From positions 1-63,511 of the forward strand of contig JAPLIE010000137.1 in assembly GCA_026389265.1 (NCBI GenBank): a stretch of DNA of 63,511 nucleotides. Direction: 5' to 3'. Below are positions 9,139 to 22,636 of the stretch, in pieces. Source of the DNA: Cyanobacteriota bacterium. GTDB taxonomy: Bacteria; Cyanobacteriota; Cyanobacteriia; PCC-6307; Cyanobiaceae. Both the position numbers and the translations under genes were made by a program. Below the pieces are notes generated by a model. It was given only the letters and a program-made list of their open reading frames with translations, ran no database searches and was not told the origin of the DNA. The first letter of the stretch is position 1, and every line of letters starts with the position of its first letter.

Positions 9139-10809
9139 TCAGGAAGGCGGCAGCAGGATGGATGGTGCCAGACTCCAATTCAGTGGCACCACGGGAAGCT
9201 GCCAGCGGCGGGTGGCCATCATGAAGCTATCGATGGCCGTAAGTTTTTCAGCGACACAATCCACAACAGCCGGGTTCCAATCCACACCTGCAAGCTCCTC
9301 CGGCGAGTGAACAGTCAGCAGATTGAGCAGGGAAGACAATCGCTGGCGATCGGAATCCCTGCCGGATGGAGGATTGAAGGGCCAGACCATCAGCACAGGA
9401 ATACCCATGGCCAGGGCAGGCAGAGCGCAATGCAGCAGCGTGGTGACGATCAACTTGGCATGATGCCGATAAAGGCTGAGCAACTGGCTAGCCGCAAGAA
9501 GATTAGAATCAAAGCAGTTAGATCCTGTGTAATGACTGACATATTGGTAGGGACCCAGCGACGGCGGCAAGTAGGAGAGAATTTCCCTATCGCGAGAAAC
9601 AATAAACACGGTTTCGGGCTCCAGATAACCAGGCATCCGCCGCGGCATCGTTAATGACAGGCAGTGGCTGAGATAGGCATCAACAGCATGCGCCTGCAAC
9701 AATTCACAGGTCCAACGATCGCGGCAACCGATCGGACCATGCTCTCGGTAGTGCGCCAAAGCCAAGGGCCCCACCAACTCAGGGCATTGAAAAAGACGGA
9801 TGTGAAAGCCAACATAGGCTGGCATCAACATGGGATGGGGCGGCCATTGTTGCCGGTTTGTTTTGAACCAACCGTTCAGAATAATCGGCCATGTAGAAGT
9901 GGGAGACGGCAAGCCTGGCAAGGAAGCGATGCCATCATCACGATCAATGAAGATGGAGGGAGCATTCCAGAGCCGCCTCATCAAGGCATTAGCGGCGAGG
10001 ATTTGAATATGATCGCCAAGATTTTCTGTTTGCACAGCGAGGGAGGCCACGCGGCTAGCGTTAACGGCCGTTGAGCTGACACGTGACCAGGCAGGAGGTA
10101 ACTGGGGATCTGGAAGATCCGCCAACAGCCAACTCAGCAAACAGCTCCTACCCAGTAGGGAAGGATCATGACGATAGCTGAGCTTGAGAACGGGGCTTTG
10201 CTCCTGCTGGAGCTCGCTGAGGGCGGCCGGATCTTCAGAGTCAAGACCCAGGAGCTGGGCACGATGGGGGCTATCGGCCCCACTTAACTTTGGGACACGC
10301 GCCCAGCGATCACGGAAGCCAGGATCCGCTGAGCAGAGTTCTTCGAAGAGATGATGAAACCAAAAATAATCATGGCTTCTCAATCTCAGCCGCCAATAAA
10401 GGTGACTTGCCTGACACCACTGTGCCATCAAGGGATGACCAGACTCAGCCGCGAGAAACCAACTGGCGAGAGGGCGGTCCGGAGCCGGACGCTCAAAGGC
10501 AAAAAAGCCTTCCTCCATCAATGCGGGCAGCCAATCATCCAAGGGACGCCTGCAGAGCAAGGTGGCATCAACCCATACACCACCATATTCGTGAAGGAGC
10601 TGAACGCGAACCAGATCCGAAAATGATGCGGCAGTAATGATCTTTCCCGCGAGATCAGGCAAGTCAAGCAACACGCGAAAATCTTCGATCGCACAAGCCC
10701 TGACCTGCCAGCCAGGATTGAAGTGTTGCCAGCTAGACAGGCACTTCAAAACCAAGGGCGGTGCCGACTGCCAGCCCTGCAGCCATGAGATCCAAATAAT
10801 TTTATGCAT
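9139..10809 (-). CDS. Fused GT32-like glycosyltransferase / polysaccharide pyruvyltransferase-like protein
   Basis: 556 residues in two parts. Residues 1 to ~230 resemble capsular-polysaccharide/GT32 sugar transferases: start KIIWISWLQG, then SDLVRVQLLHEYGGVWVDAT with the D-x-D-like element. Residues ~245-500 (NASRVASLAVQTENLGDHIQILA, then YVGFHIRLF, GCRDRWTCELLQ, and later ALPALAMGIPVLMVW) look like polysaccharide pyruvyl transferase. It is convergent with the GT-D-like gene and likewise low in GC. It probably decorates an exopolysaccharide or S-layer glycan. Confidence 0.65.
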   Translation of the reverse strand: MHKIIWISWLQGWQSAPPLVLKCLSSWQHFNPGWQVRACAIEDFRVLLDLPDLAGKIITAASFSDLVRVQLLHEYGGVWVDATLLCRRPLDDWLPALMEEGFFAFERPAPDRPLASWFLAAESGHPLMAQWCQASHLYWRLRLRSHDYFWFHHLFEELCSADPGFRDRWARVPKLSGADSPHRAQLLGLDSEDPAALSELQQEQSPVLKLSYRHDPSLLGRSCLLSWLLADLPDPQLPPAWSRVSSTAVNASRVASLAVQTENLGDHIQILAANALMRRLWNAPSIFIDRDDGIASLPGLPSPTSTWPIILNGWFKTNRQQWPPHPMLMPAYVGFHIRLFQCPELVGPLALAHYREHGPIGCRDRWTCELLQAHAVDAYLSHCLSLTMPRRMPGYLEPETVFIVSRDREILSYLPPSLGPYQYVSHYTGSNCFDSNLLAASQLLSLYRHHAKLIVTTLLHCALPALAMGIPVLMVWPFNPPSGRDSDRQRLSSLLNLLTVHSPEELAGVDWNPAVVDCVAEKLTAIDSFMMATRRWQLPVVPLNWSLAPSILLPPS

Positions 10810-10889
10810 ATTTCGAACTAGACCAGGCGATGCTTTGAGGATTTAGTGAACGCCAAACATACAATGAGGAAAAGCATAAACAGGGCCAT

Positions 10890-10949
10890 CAATAAAATCA
10901 GCCTAGCAACTCTTGATGATCAGATGATCGTCAAGAGTTGCTAGGCTGA
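10890..10949 (-). terminator. Strong intrinsic terminator after the PEP-CTERM gene
   Basis: Arms at 10899-10921 and 10926-10948 are complementary over 23 bases with a single G-T mismatch and a four-base loop (AGAT). On the minus strand the hairpin is followed by a T-rich run (TTTTATTG). It begins about 27 bases after the stop of the PEP-CTERM gene, so it is best read as that gene's Rho-independent terminator. Confidence 0.8.
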
Positions 10950-10974
10950 GCCATCTACAAGGCAATGGCTACAT

Positions 10975-11760
10975 TTACACCAATTCAATCCGGCTAGCAG
11001 CTTTACAGCGCCGACGGATGCGGCGAGAATATGCGAATGCTGTTCCCACACCCAGCAGAGGCAGGGGACCAGGGACATGGGCAGCTTCAACTTTGAGATT
11101 TTGGACCCAATAGTCTAATTTTCCCTGGGTGAAACTTGTTTCCACAGTCACAGGAACATTGGCTTGGGCAATGAAATTACTAAACATAAAATCAAATGGA
11201 TCCAAAGTAACATCACCAGGAGTCACAGTGTTGTCAGAGTTGGTGGCATTAAAACTAGCGATGGATCCCGGTGTTGTCCAGACTGAAGAAATGATATTAT
11301 CGCCCATAGTGTCACCAACAACACTGCGCGTCACACCGGCGGCTGAAAGCAGCTTGACGGCTTTATTAAATGTGAGCGTGATCTTGTTGAGCTCAGGCGT
11401 TGGACCGTTCGGATCATTTCCACAGACCGCAACCGAGGCTGGTCGTTGCCCGCCAAGGCAGGTTCCGAGGACTGAGGTGGAGCGAGAAACAGCGGGATCC
11501 ATTGATTTTAGGGGGTCAGAAAACGTAACCTGAATACCCGACTTGTTAAAAGAAAAGCTGGATCCAACTTTACTCAGGCCGGATGCGGGTTTGCCACCCC
11601 CAAAAATGGCATCAGGAGTAGGTGTCACCGCATCTGCCGAGTCAGAAAATGTAGATATTGTTAAAGCCTGCGCCGGACTGGAGACGGCCAAAGTGGCGAC
11701 GCTACCAAGAGCAGCTGCCACGAGAACAACGGCCGATCTGCGGTGACGGGTGATGGGCAT
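10975..11760 (-). CDS. PEP-CTERM sorting-signal protein
   Basis: About 261 residues. It has an N-terminal signal peptide (basic MPITRHRR, hydrophobic VVLVAAALGSVATLAV, cleavage-like PAQA). The C-terminus carries a VPGPLPLLG motif, a short hydrophobic span and an Arg-rich cluster RRIRRR, the tripartite PEP-CTERM layout of cyanobacteria recognised by exosortase-type sorting. Two cysteines in the mature part could form a disulfide. Neighbouring surface-glycan genes fit an extracellular-matrix role. A short in-frame GTG extension upstream is possible, but the ATG at 11760 begins a better signal peptide. Confidence 0.8.
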   Translation of the reverse strand: MPITRHRRSAVVLVAAALGSVATLAVSSPAQALTISTFSDSADAVTPTPDAIFGGGKPASGLSKVGSSFSFNKSGIQVTFSDPLKSMDPAVSRSTSVLGTCLGGQRPASVAVCGNDPNGPTPELNKITLTFNKAVKLLSAAGVTRSVVGDTMGDNIISSVWTTPGSIASFNATNSDNTVTPGDVTLDPFDFMFSNFIAQANVPVTVETSFTQGKLDYWVQNLKVEAAHVPGPLPLLGVGTAFAYSRRIRRRCKAASRIELV

Positions 11761-11987
11761 GGGATCAAGAAGAAAAAAATCTTTCACCTATCTTAGCAAC
11801 AGCCCAGTGACTGGCAACAACTTTGCCACTCAACAAGAAGCCAAGCCCGGCCAGGGTTCCTGGAAGATTCTCAAGAGATTCGCACTTGAGCGGGACCATG
11901 ACGGCCTGGTTGACGGCCGTTTTGCTCCGAGCAGCGACAGGGAGCACCGGATCGGCTTCAGCCTGGACCGTCAACGCCCGCCGCCGC

Positions 11988-12113
11988 TCAGCTGATCGGT
12001 GCGGGGGCAGCCATGTCGCCCGGCAGCCAGATGCGGGCGCTCACGGCGAAGAGGGCCAGGCCGAAGATCAGCACGATGGCGGCGGGCAGCAGGGTGGATC
12101 GGAAGAACGACAT
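11988..12113 (-). CDS. Small single-span membrane protein
   Basis: 41 residues: MSFFRST, then a hydrophobic span of about 20 residues (LLPAAIVLIFGLALFAV), then a short polar tail. Such small membrane ORFs are common in picocyanobacteria. It is divergent from the MFS transporter. A longer in-frame extension upstream is Ala/Gly/Pro-rich and looks non-coding, so the internal ATG was used. No function is recognised. Confidence 0.5.
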   Translation of the reverse strand: MSFFRSTLLPAAIVLIFGLALFAVSARIWLPGDMAAPAPIS

Positions 12114-12289
12114 GACCGTGGGCGTGATGCAGGCATTCTGTCTTGCCTGGCCGCCACATCCTGCCGGCTCCTGTGGTTTCGCTGCAGCCGCCGTGCCGGG
12201 TGGGGGCGCATGGTGCACCCCGGCCCTGGCCATGGCGCCGCTGCCTGTCCCGCCCAAGCCCCACTCCTAGGGTGCACGCACCCTGACCG

Positions 12290-13579
12290 GTGCCAGTGGT
12301 TTCCCGTTCCACCGCTGCTTCTGTCGCCCCCTGGCGGCGTCTCCTGGCGGTGGGGGCGGTGGGTGTGGCCAGTGGCACCCCCCTGATGGTGGGCAGCAAG
12401 CTGCTGCAAGGCTGGCTCGCCGCCAGCGGCGTTCCCCTGTCCTTGATCGGCCTGATTCCCCTGGCCGAACTCCCCTACACCCTCAAGCTGTTCTGGGCGC
12501 CGCTGCTGGACCGCTGGCCGATCCCCTGGCCCGACCGGCGCCGCGGCTGGATCCTGGCGATGCAGCTGCTGCTGGTGGGGGTGATTGCCGCCATGGCGCT
12601 GCTGCAGCCGGGCACGGATCCCGCCAGCCTCACGGCCATCGGCGTGGCGGCCCTGGCCCTGGCGGTGTGCAGCGCCACCCAGGACATCGTGATCGATGCC
12701 TACCGCACCGACCTGCTGCCGGAGGCGGAACGGGGCCCTGGCGCTGCCGCCGCCACCCTCGGCTACCGGGCTGCCATGCTTGCAGTGGGGGCCGGCGGCT
12801 TCCTGCTGGCTGGCCGCTTCGGCTGGCCGGTGGCCTTTCTGGGGTCTGCGGGGCTGGTGGCGGCCGTGATCCCGTTCACGCTCACCGCCCCGAAGCTGCG
12901 GCCGGTGGCCCATCAGGTCACCAACCTCAAGCAGGCGGTGCTCGGCCCGGCGCGGGAGTTTCTGCACAGGGCCGGCCCCGGCCGCAGCTGGCAGCTGCTG
13001 CTGCTGGTGCTGCTCTACCGCTGGCCCGATGGCCTGCTGAGTGCCATGGCGATTCCCTTCCTCAAGCTGCGGGGCTTCAGCGAGGCTGACATCGGCATCG
13101 TTCAGGGGGGCTGGGCGATCGCCGCCACCATGGCCGGCACCGTGATCGGCGGCATCCTGTTCGCCAGGCTGGGGATGAACCGCTCCCTGTGGAGCTTCGC
13201 CGTGATCGGAGCCCTCGGCAACCTCAGCTACTGGAGCCTGGCCCGCTTCGGCGGCGGCTTCGCCGGCCTGATCACGGCGGTGAGCCTGGAGAACATCAGC
13301 GGCGGCATGGTCGGCGCGGTGTTCGTGGCCCTGCTGATGAGCCTCTGCAATCCGCGCTTCTCAGCCACCCAGTACGCCCTGCTCTCCGGGGTGTACGCGA
13401 TGAGCCGCTCCCTGCTGTCCGCCCCGGCGGGGGTGCTGGCGGAACGGGTGGGCTGGCCTGGTTTCTTCCTGTTCACCGTGGCGGCCTCGCTTCCTGCCTT
13501 CCTGTTGCTGGCACGTCTCGCTCCCTGGGGCGAAGCGGAAGCCCGCGGCGCCTTCGATCCGGATCGGGATCCCACCTGA
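12290..13579 (+). CDS. AmpG-like MFS permease
   Basis: 429 residues with about 12 hydrophobic spans. The beginning (LLAVGAVGVASGTPLMV), the segment LPYTLKLFWAPLLDRWPIPWPDRRRGWI and the SATQDIVIDAYRTDLL stretch are hallmarks of the AmpG / acetyl-CoA-transporter branch of the major facilitator superfamily. AmpG imports anhydro-muropeptides for cell-wall recycling in proteobacteria; the cyanobacterial substrate is uncertain. A GTG start is inferred. Convergent with the FIST gene. Confidence 0.8.
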   Translation: MPVVSRSTAASVAPWRRLLAVGAVGVASGTPLMVGSKLLQGWLAASGVPLSLIGLIPLAELPYTLKLFWAPLLDRWPIPWPDRRRGWILAMQLLLVGVIAAMALLQPGTDPASLTAIGVAALALAVCSATQDIVIDAYRTDLLPEAERGPGAAAATLGYRAAMLAVGAGGFLLAGRFGWPVAFLGSAGLVAAVIPFTLTAPKLRPVAHQVTNLKQAVLGPAREFLHRAGPGRSWQLLLLVLLYRWPDGLLSAMAIPFLKLRGFSEADIGIVQGGWAIAATMAGTVIGGILFARLGMNRSLWSFAVIGALGNLSYWSLARFGGGFAGLITAVSLENISGGMVGAVFVALLMSLCNPRFSATQYALLSGVYAMSRSLLSAPAGVLAERVGWPGFFLFTVAASLPAFLLLARLAPWGEAEARGAFDPDRDPT

Positions 13580-13607
13580 CCCCTGCCAGTCCGCTCTTCA
13601 GGCCAGT

Positions 13608-14849
13608 TCAGGCCAGGGCCAGGGCCACCAGGGTCTGGTTGTGGAAGCCACCGGCACCATGGGTGCGGGCAATTTCGCCGTAGGTGTAGAAGCCGGCCAC
13701 GGGTAAGGGGCCCAGTAGTTCCCGCACGCACTCGAACTCCCCGTCGGCGGAGGCGCTTTCCAGCACCGAGCGGCGCGCCACGCAGTCGAAGAGGAGCATG
13801 CCGATCGGCGCGGCGCCGGCCAGCCCAGCGCAGGCCTCCCGGCAAGCGTTTTCAGTGGCTCCCAGCACCGACTCGCTGTCGCCTTGCATGAACATCGTCA
13901 TCCCACCCTGGGGAAGGCCGGCGATGCAGGTGAGGCTGCGGGTCTCCAGATCGGCGCCGGCCACGTAGCGGATCTCGATGCGGTCGCGCCTTGGGATGCC
14001 TAGGGGATGGGTGGCGGCGAAGGCGGCGAAGGCTTCCGGGCTGGCGCTCGCCTCAGGCGGCGCCTTCAGGGTTTCCAGGTAGACGTCGAGGGCCGGACGG
14101 TCATCCAGGCTCACCACACTCACTCCCGAACTGCCGGTAACCAGCATCGGCTCTCCCACCGGTTGCCAACCATGGGAGACACCGATGCCGATCGGGCTGT
14201 CGGATCCAATGGCGGCGGCCACCACGGCCTGGTTCAGCACCCTCGCTCCAAAGAGCTGGGAGGTGGAGCGCATCGCCATGTCATCGCCCGCGCATCCCCC
14301 CACCAGGGGTACGGAGGCTCCCGCCACTTCGTACGCCCCGCGCACCACCTCCATCTGGTCGCCACAGAGGCCATCGGCCAGGATCACGAGGGCGCGATGG
14401 GGATGGGAGGGAAGGCATTCAAGGCAGCGGGCCGCCTGGCGGGAGGCCACCCGCAGGCTGCCCGATTCCCCCTGCCCCATACCCACCCGCACGGAAAAGC
14501 CGGCACCGCCCAAGGCCCAGAGCACGAGGCTGTGGCGCAGGGAGCGGCCGTCGGTGAGTTCACCGGAGGTGCTGCAGCCGATCACGGGAACGGATCCCAG
14601 GGCGGCCTGGAGCTCCCCGGCCATCGCTTCCATCGGGTAGGCCGGGGAGAGGAAGGCGATCACCAGGGCTGGTGCCCCTACCGCGGCGAGGCCCTCCGGA
14701 AAGAGGGCGGTCATCGCTTCGGCGATCGCCCCGGCCGCATCGGGGTTGCTGGAACTGCCGCAGCGCACCCAGCGGGGGCGGGGACCGCTGGATTCCTCCT
14801 GGATCGTTGGCTCTGGCACGAGAGCGGCGCCTGGGGAGGGATCGGTCAT
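13608..14849 (-). CDS. FIST-domain sensory protein
   Basis: 413 residues. An N-terminal FIST domain (about residues 28-230: ALVIAFLSP, VIGCSTSGELTDG, PLVGGCAGDD) is followed by FIST_C (about 240-395: GVSHGWQP, LDDRPALDVY, GMLLFDCVARR, VAGFYTYGEIA). FIST proteins are thought to bind small ligands such as amino acids and often partner with signal-transduction modules; no kinase or cyclase is adjacent here, so it is a stand-alone version. Confidence 0.88.
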   Translation of the reverse strand: MTDPSPGAALVPEPTIQEESSGPRPRWVRCGSSSNPDAAGAIAEAMTALFPEGLAAVGAPALVIAFLSPAYPMEAMAGELQAALGSVPVIGCSTSGELTDGRSLRHSLVLWALGGAGFSVRVGMGQGESGSLRVASRQAARCLECLPSHPHRALVILADGLCGDQMEVVRGAYEVAGASVPLVGGCAGDDMAMRSTSQLFGARVLNQAVVAAAIGSDSPIGIGVSHGWQPVGEPMLVTGSSGVSVVSLDDRPALDVYLETLKAPPEASASPEAFAAFAATHPLGIPRRDRIEIRYVAGADLETRSLTCIAGLPQGGMTMFMQGDSESVLGATENACREACAGLAGAAPIGMLLFDCVARRSVLESASADGEFECVRELLGPLPVAGFYTYGEIARTHGAGGFHNQTLVALALA

Positions 14850-14965
14850 GGCAGCCAGGGCGATCGAAGCCTCCCCAAACTATGAGGGGATCATGAGGAG
14901 AATGGAAACACGCGGGAGCGGAACAGGCGGAGCTCCTCGCCTGAAGCCGGGTGCATCACCCTGGT

Positions 14966-16269
14966 TCAGCCGAGCCGGCGCCTGAGCTGACCGCAGGCGG
15001 CGTCCTGGTCCAGGCCGCGACTGGCGCGCACGCTCACGGCGGTGTGGCGGCGGGCCAGGGCCATGCGGAAGGCCTCCACCGCCGCGGGCGAGGGGCGCTG
15101 GAACTCCTCCTCCTCAATGGGGTTGTAAGGGATGAGGTTCACATGGCTCTGGAAGCCCCGCAGCAGGGCGGCCAACGCCGCGGCATGGCGCGGCTGGTCG
15201 TTCAGACCCCCCAGCAGGATGTACTCAAAGCTCACCCTCCGGCCCGTGATCGTCACGTAGCGGCGGCAATCCTCCAGCAGCTCCTCGATCGGATAGGCGT
15301 GGGCGGTGGGGATCAGCTCCTCCCGCAGCCGCTGATCCGGGGCGTGGAGGCTCACCGCCAGGGTGAACTGGGCGCGGCCCAGACGATCGAGGGCCCGTTC
15401 GGCCAAGGTGGGCAGGGTTCTCGGCACGCCCACGGTGCTCACCGTGATCTGGCGCTGGGCCATGCCCAGGTCGCGGCAGAGGCAGTCGATCGCGGCGAGC
15501 ACCACCTCACTGTTCAGCAGGGGTTCGCCCATGCCCATGAACACCACATGGCTGGGGCGGCGGCCCATGGCCTCGCGCACGCTCAGCACCTGGTCCACGA
15601 TCTCGTGCACGGCAAGGGAGCGCTGCAGGCCTCCCTTGCCGGTGGCGCAGAAGCGGCAGGCCATCGGACAGCCCACCTGGCTACTCACGCACACAGTGAG
15701 CCGCTCACCGCTGGGAATCCCCACGGTTTCGATGCTCAGACCATCAACGGTGCCGAGCAGCAGCTTGCAGGTTCCATCGCGGGCGTCACTGCGGTGCAGC
15801 ATCCTGGAGCGGCCCAGTAGGGCCTGACCGGGTTCGCAGTCCCCTGGGGTGATTCCTTGCTCTCTGGGGGGCTCTCTGGGGGGCTCTGGACTCCCATGCG
15901 CTGGTGGCCAACGGGCCTCCGCCTCGGGCCCGGTGGCCCCTGGCCCGGCCGGGAGCACCGGCAGCTCCTGCAGTCGCTGACGCCAGGCCTTGGGAAGTAC
16001 CGAGATGGCGTCGAGGCTGCGGGCTCCGCGGCTGTACAGCCAGTCATGCAGTTGGCGGCCACGAAAGGCCGGCTGTCCCTGGGCCTGAGCCCACGCTTCG
16101 AGTTCGGCCACCCCGAGTCCCAACAGGGGCGTGGGCAGCTGAGGGAGCCGATCGGTGGACGCCACAGTGGCGGCTTCCAGGTTTAGGCGTGATCCCGTGG
16201 TGGTCACGGACCCTGCCGCAGCCGCACTTGACGGCTCCTGGGGGCTTGCTTCCGCCGCCGTGGCGGCCA

Positions 16270-16270
<1 letters not shown>
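14966..16270 (-). CDS. rlmN: 23S rRNA/tRNA adenine-C2 methyltransferase RlmN
   Basis: About 434 residues. The radical-SAM cluster motif [11 protein letters not shown], the GMGEPLLN segment, ISTVGVP-like [25 protein letters not shown] and the late catalytic cysteine in ACGQLRRRL are all present. The enzyme methylates C2 of A2503 in 23S rRNA and A37 of certain tRNAs. A Pro/Glu-rich insertion with a short repeat (EPPREPPRE) lies between the N-terminal domain and the SAM domain. The start overlaps the hli stop as TGATG. Confidence 0.93.
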
Positions 16271-20716
<4,446 letters not shown>

Positions 20717-22543
20717 TCAGGCGGCGGCCACGGCGGCGATGATCGTGTGGTTGATCACCACCCGGCCCACGGTGGTCAGCAGGTAGCGGCTGATCAGGGC
20801 GCCGTCCTCATCGAAGCGGTCGCGCCGGTACTTCCACTGCTCCACGCGGGTGCCGTCGCTGAGGATCTCGCTCGACTGGGGCTCCCGGTCCTCGTCGTCG
20901 CTCTCAACCTCACCGATGAAGCGCACCCAGATCCAGTCGTGGAGATGGAGATGCTTCTCTTCGAAGGCGTGAATCACGTCCTCGAGGTCGGCGAAGGTGT
21001 GGGAACGATCGCCGAAGGTGGGCTTCGCGGCGCCGGGCTGCTCGGCGGTGAGGTAGTAGGCGCCCAGCACCATGTCCTGGGATGGGGTGATGATCGGCTC
21101 ACCCGTGGCGGGGGAGAGGATGTTGTTGCTGGCGAGCATCAGCATCCGGGCCTCGGTCTGGGCCTCGATCGCCAGGGGAACGTGCACGGCCATCTGGTCG
21201 CCGTCGAAGTCAGCGTTGAAGGCGGGGCAGACCAGCGGATGCAGCTGGATCGCGCGGCCGTCCACCAGTTTCGGCTCAAAGGCCTGAATCCCCAGTCGGT
21301 GCAGGGTCGGGGCACGGTTGAGCAGGATCGGGTGTCCCTCGATCACCTCCTGAAGCACCTGCATCACCTCATCGTCAGCGCGCTGAATCAGCTTCTTGGC
21401 CGCCTTGATGTTGTTCACAATGTTTTGGCGGATCAGGCGATGGATCACGAAGGGCTGGAACAGCTCGATCGCCATCTCCTTGGGCAGGCCGCACTGGTGC
21501 ATCTTGAGCTTGGGACCCACCACAATCACGGAACGGCCGGAGTAGTCCACCCGTTTGCCCAGCAGGTTCTGGCGGAAGCGACCCTGCTTGCCCTCAATGA
21601 TGTCGCTGAGTGATTTGAGGGCCCGGTTGTTGGCTCCCACCACGGTGCGACCGCGGCGGCCGTTGTCGATCAGGGCATCCACGGCCTCCTGCAGCATGCG
21701 CTTTTCGTTGCGCACGATGATCTCGTGGGCCAAGATCTCCTGAAGCCTCGCCAGGCGGTTGTTGCGGTTGATCACCCGCCGGTAGAGGTCGTTGAGGTCG
21801 CTGGTGGCGAAGCGACCGCCATCGAGCTGCACCATGGGCCGCAGATCCGGTGGGATCACCGGGATCACCCGCTTCTGACCCTTGCTAGCATTGATGTCTT
21901 CACGGAGCTGCTCGCCGATCTCGTTGAGATCGAGATCTTCGAGCAGTTGCTTCAGGGCTTCGGCACCAATACCGACAACGGGTTCATTCTCAATCTCGGA
22001 GTCTTCGGCGAAGATCTGATCCTCAATCTCCAGCCACTCGTCTTCGGTGAGCAGCTGTTTGTAGGTGAGATCTTTATGGTCGCCCGGATCGAGCACTACG
22101 TAGCAGTTGAAGTAAACGATCTGCTCTACGTCGCGCAGCGGCATGTCGAGCAGGATCGCCACATAGCTGGGAATGCCCTTCAAATACCACACATGTGAGA
22201 CGGGCGCCGCAAGCTTGATGAAGCCCATGCGATGGCGCCGCACCCGGCTTTCCGTGACCTCCACCCCGCAGCGTTCGCAGACGATGCCGCGGTGCCGCAC
22301 CCGCTTGTATTTTCCGCAGTGGCATTCCCAATCCTTGGAGGGGCCGAAGATCTTCTCGCAGAAGAGCCCGTCCATCTCAGGCTTGAGGGTGCGGTAGTTG
22401 ATCGTTTCCGGCTTGGTCACCTCGCCCACCACCTGGCCGTTGGGCAGGGTGCGCTGACCCCACTGCATGATCCGCTCGGGGGAGGCGAGCGTGATCTTCA
22501 CGTAGTCGAAGTGGTTCTCGGTGCGGAGGTTGCTGTTGGACAT
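20717..22543 (-). CDS. rpoC1: RNA polymerase subunit gamma (RpoC1)
   Basis: About 608 residues. It contains the zinc-binding region [23 protein letters not shown] and the catalytic Mg-binding motif [12 protein letters not shown] with three aspartates. Start chosen at the ATG giving [17 protein letters not shown], which matches the family N-terminus. It is the second gene of rpoB-rpoC1-rpoC2, 126 bases upstream of rpoC2. Confidence 0.98.
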   Translation of the reverse strand: MSNSNLRTENHFDYVKITLASPERIMQWGQRTLPNGQVVGEVTKPETINYRTLKPEMDGLFCEKIFGPSKDWECHCGKYKRVRHRGIVCERCGVEVTESRVRRHRMGFIKLAAPVSHVWYLKGIPSYVAILLDMPLRDVEQIVYFNCYVVLDPGDHKDLTYKQLLTEDEWLEIEDQIFAEDSEIENEPVVGIGAEALKQLLEDLDLNEIGEQLREDINASKGQKRVIPVIPPDLRPMVQLDGGRFATSDLNDLYRRVINRNNRLARLQEILAHEIIVRNEKRMLQEAVDALIDNGRRGRTVVGANNRALKSLSDIIEGKQGRFRQNLLGKRVDYSGRSVIVVGPKLKMHQCGLPKEMAIELFQPFVIHRLIRQNIVNNIKAAKKLIQRADDEVMQVLQEVIEGHPILLNRAPTLHRLGIQAFEPKLVDGRAIQLHPLVCPAFNADFDGDQMAVHVPLAIEAQTEARMLMLASNNILSPATGEPIITPSQDMVLGAYYLTAEQPGAAKPTFGDRSHTFADLEDVIHAFEEKHLHLHDWIWVRFIGEVESDDEDREPQSSEILSDGTRVEQWKYRRDRFDEDGALISRYLLTTVGRVVINHTIIAAVAAA

Positions 22544-22636
22544 GGCGGCTGTCGCGCGGAGAGGGAGGAAGGCGGGGGGTATCGGACTCCCGTGCAACCG
22601 CCCCTGGGGAGGGGCGGCGTCGGGGGCGATCAGCGA

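Noticed and set aside
15860-15895. Tandem CTCTGGGGGG repeats in rlmN
   Set aside because: They encode the EPPREPPRE linker in frame; a simple coding repeat, not a regulatory or mobile element.
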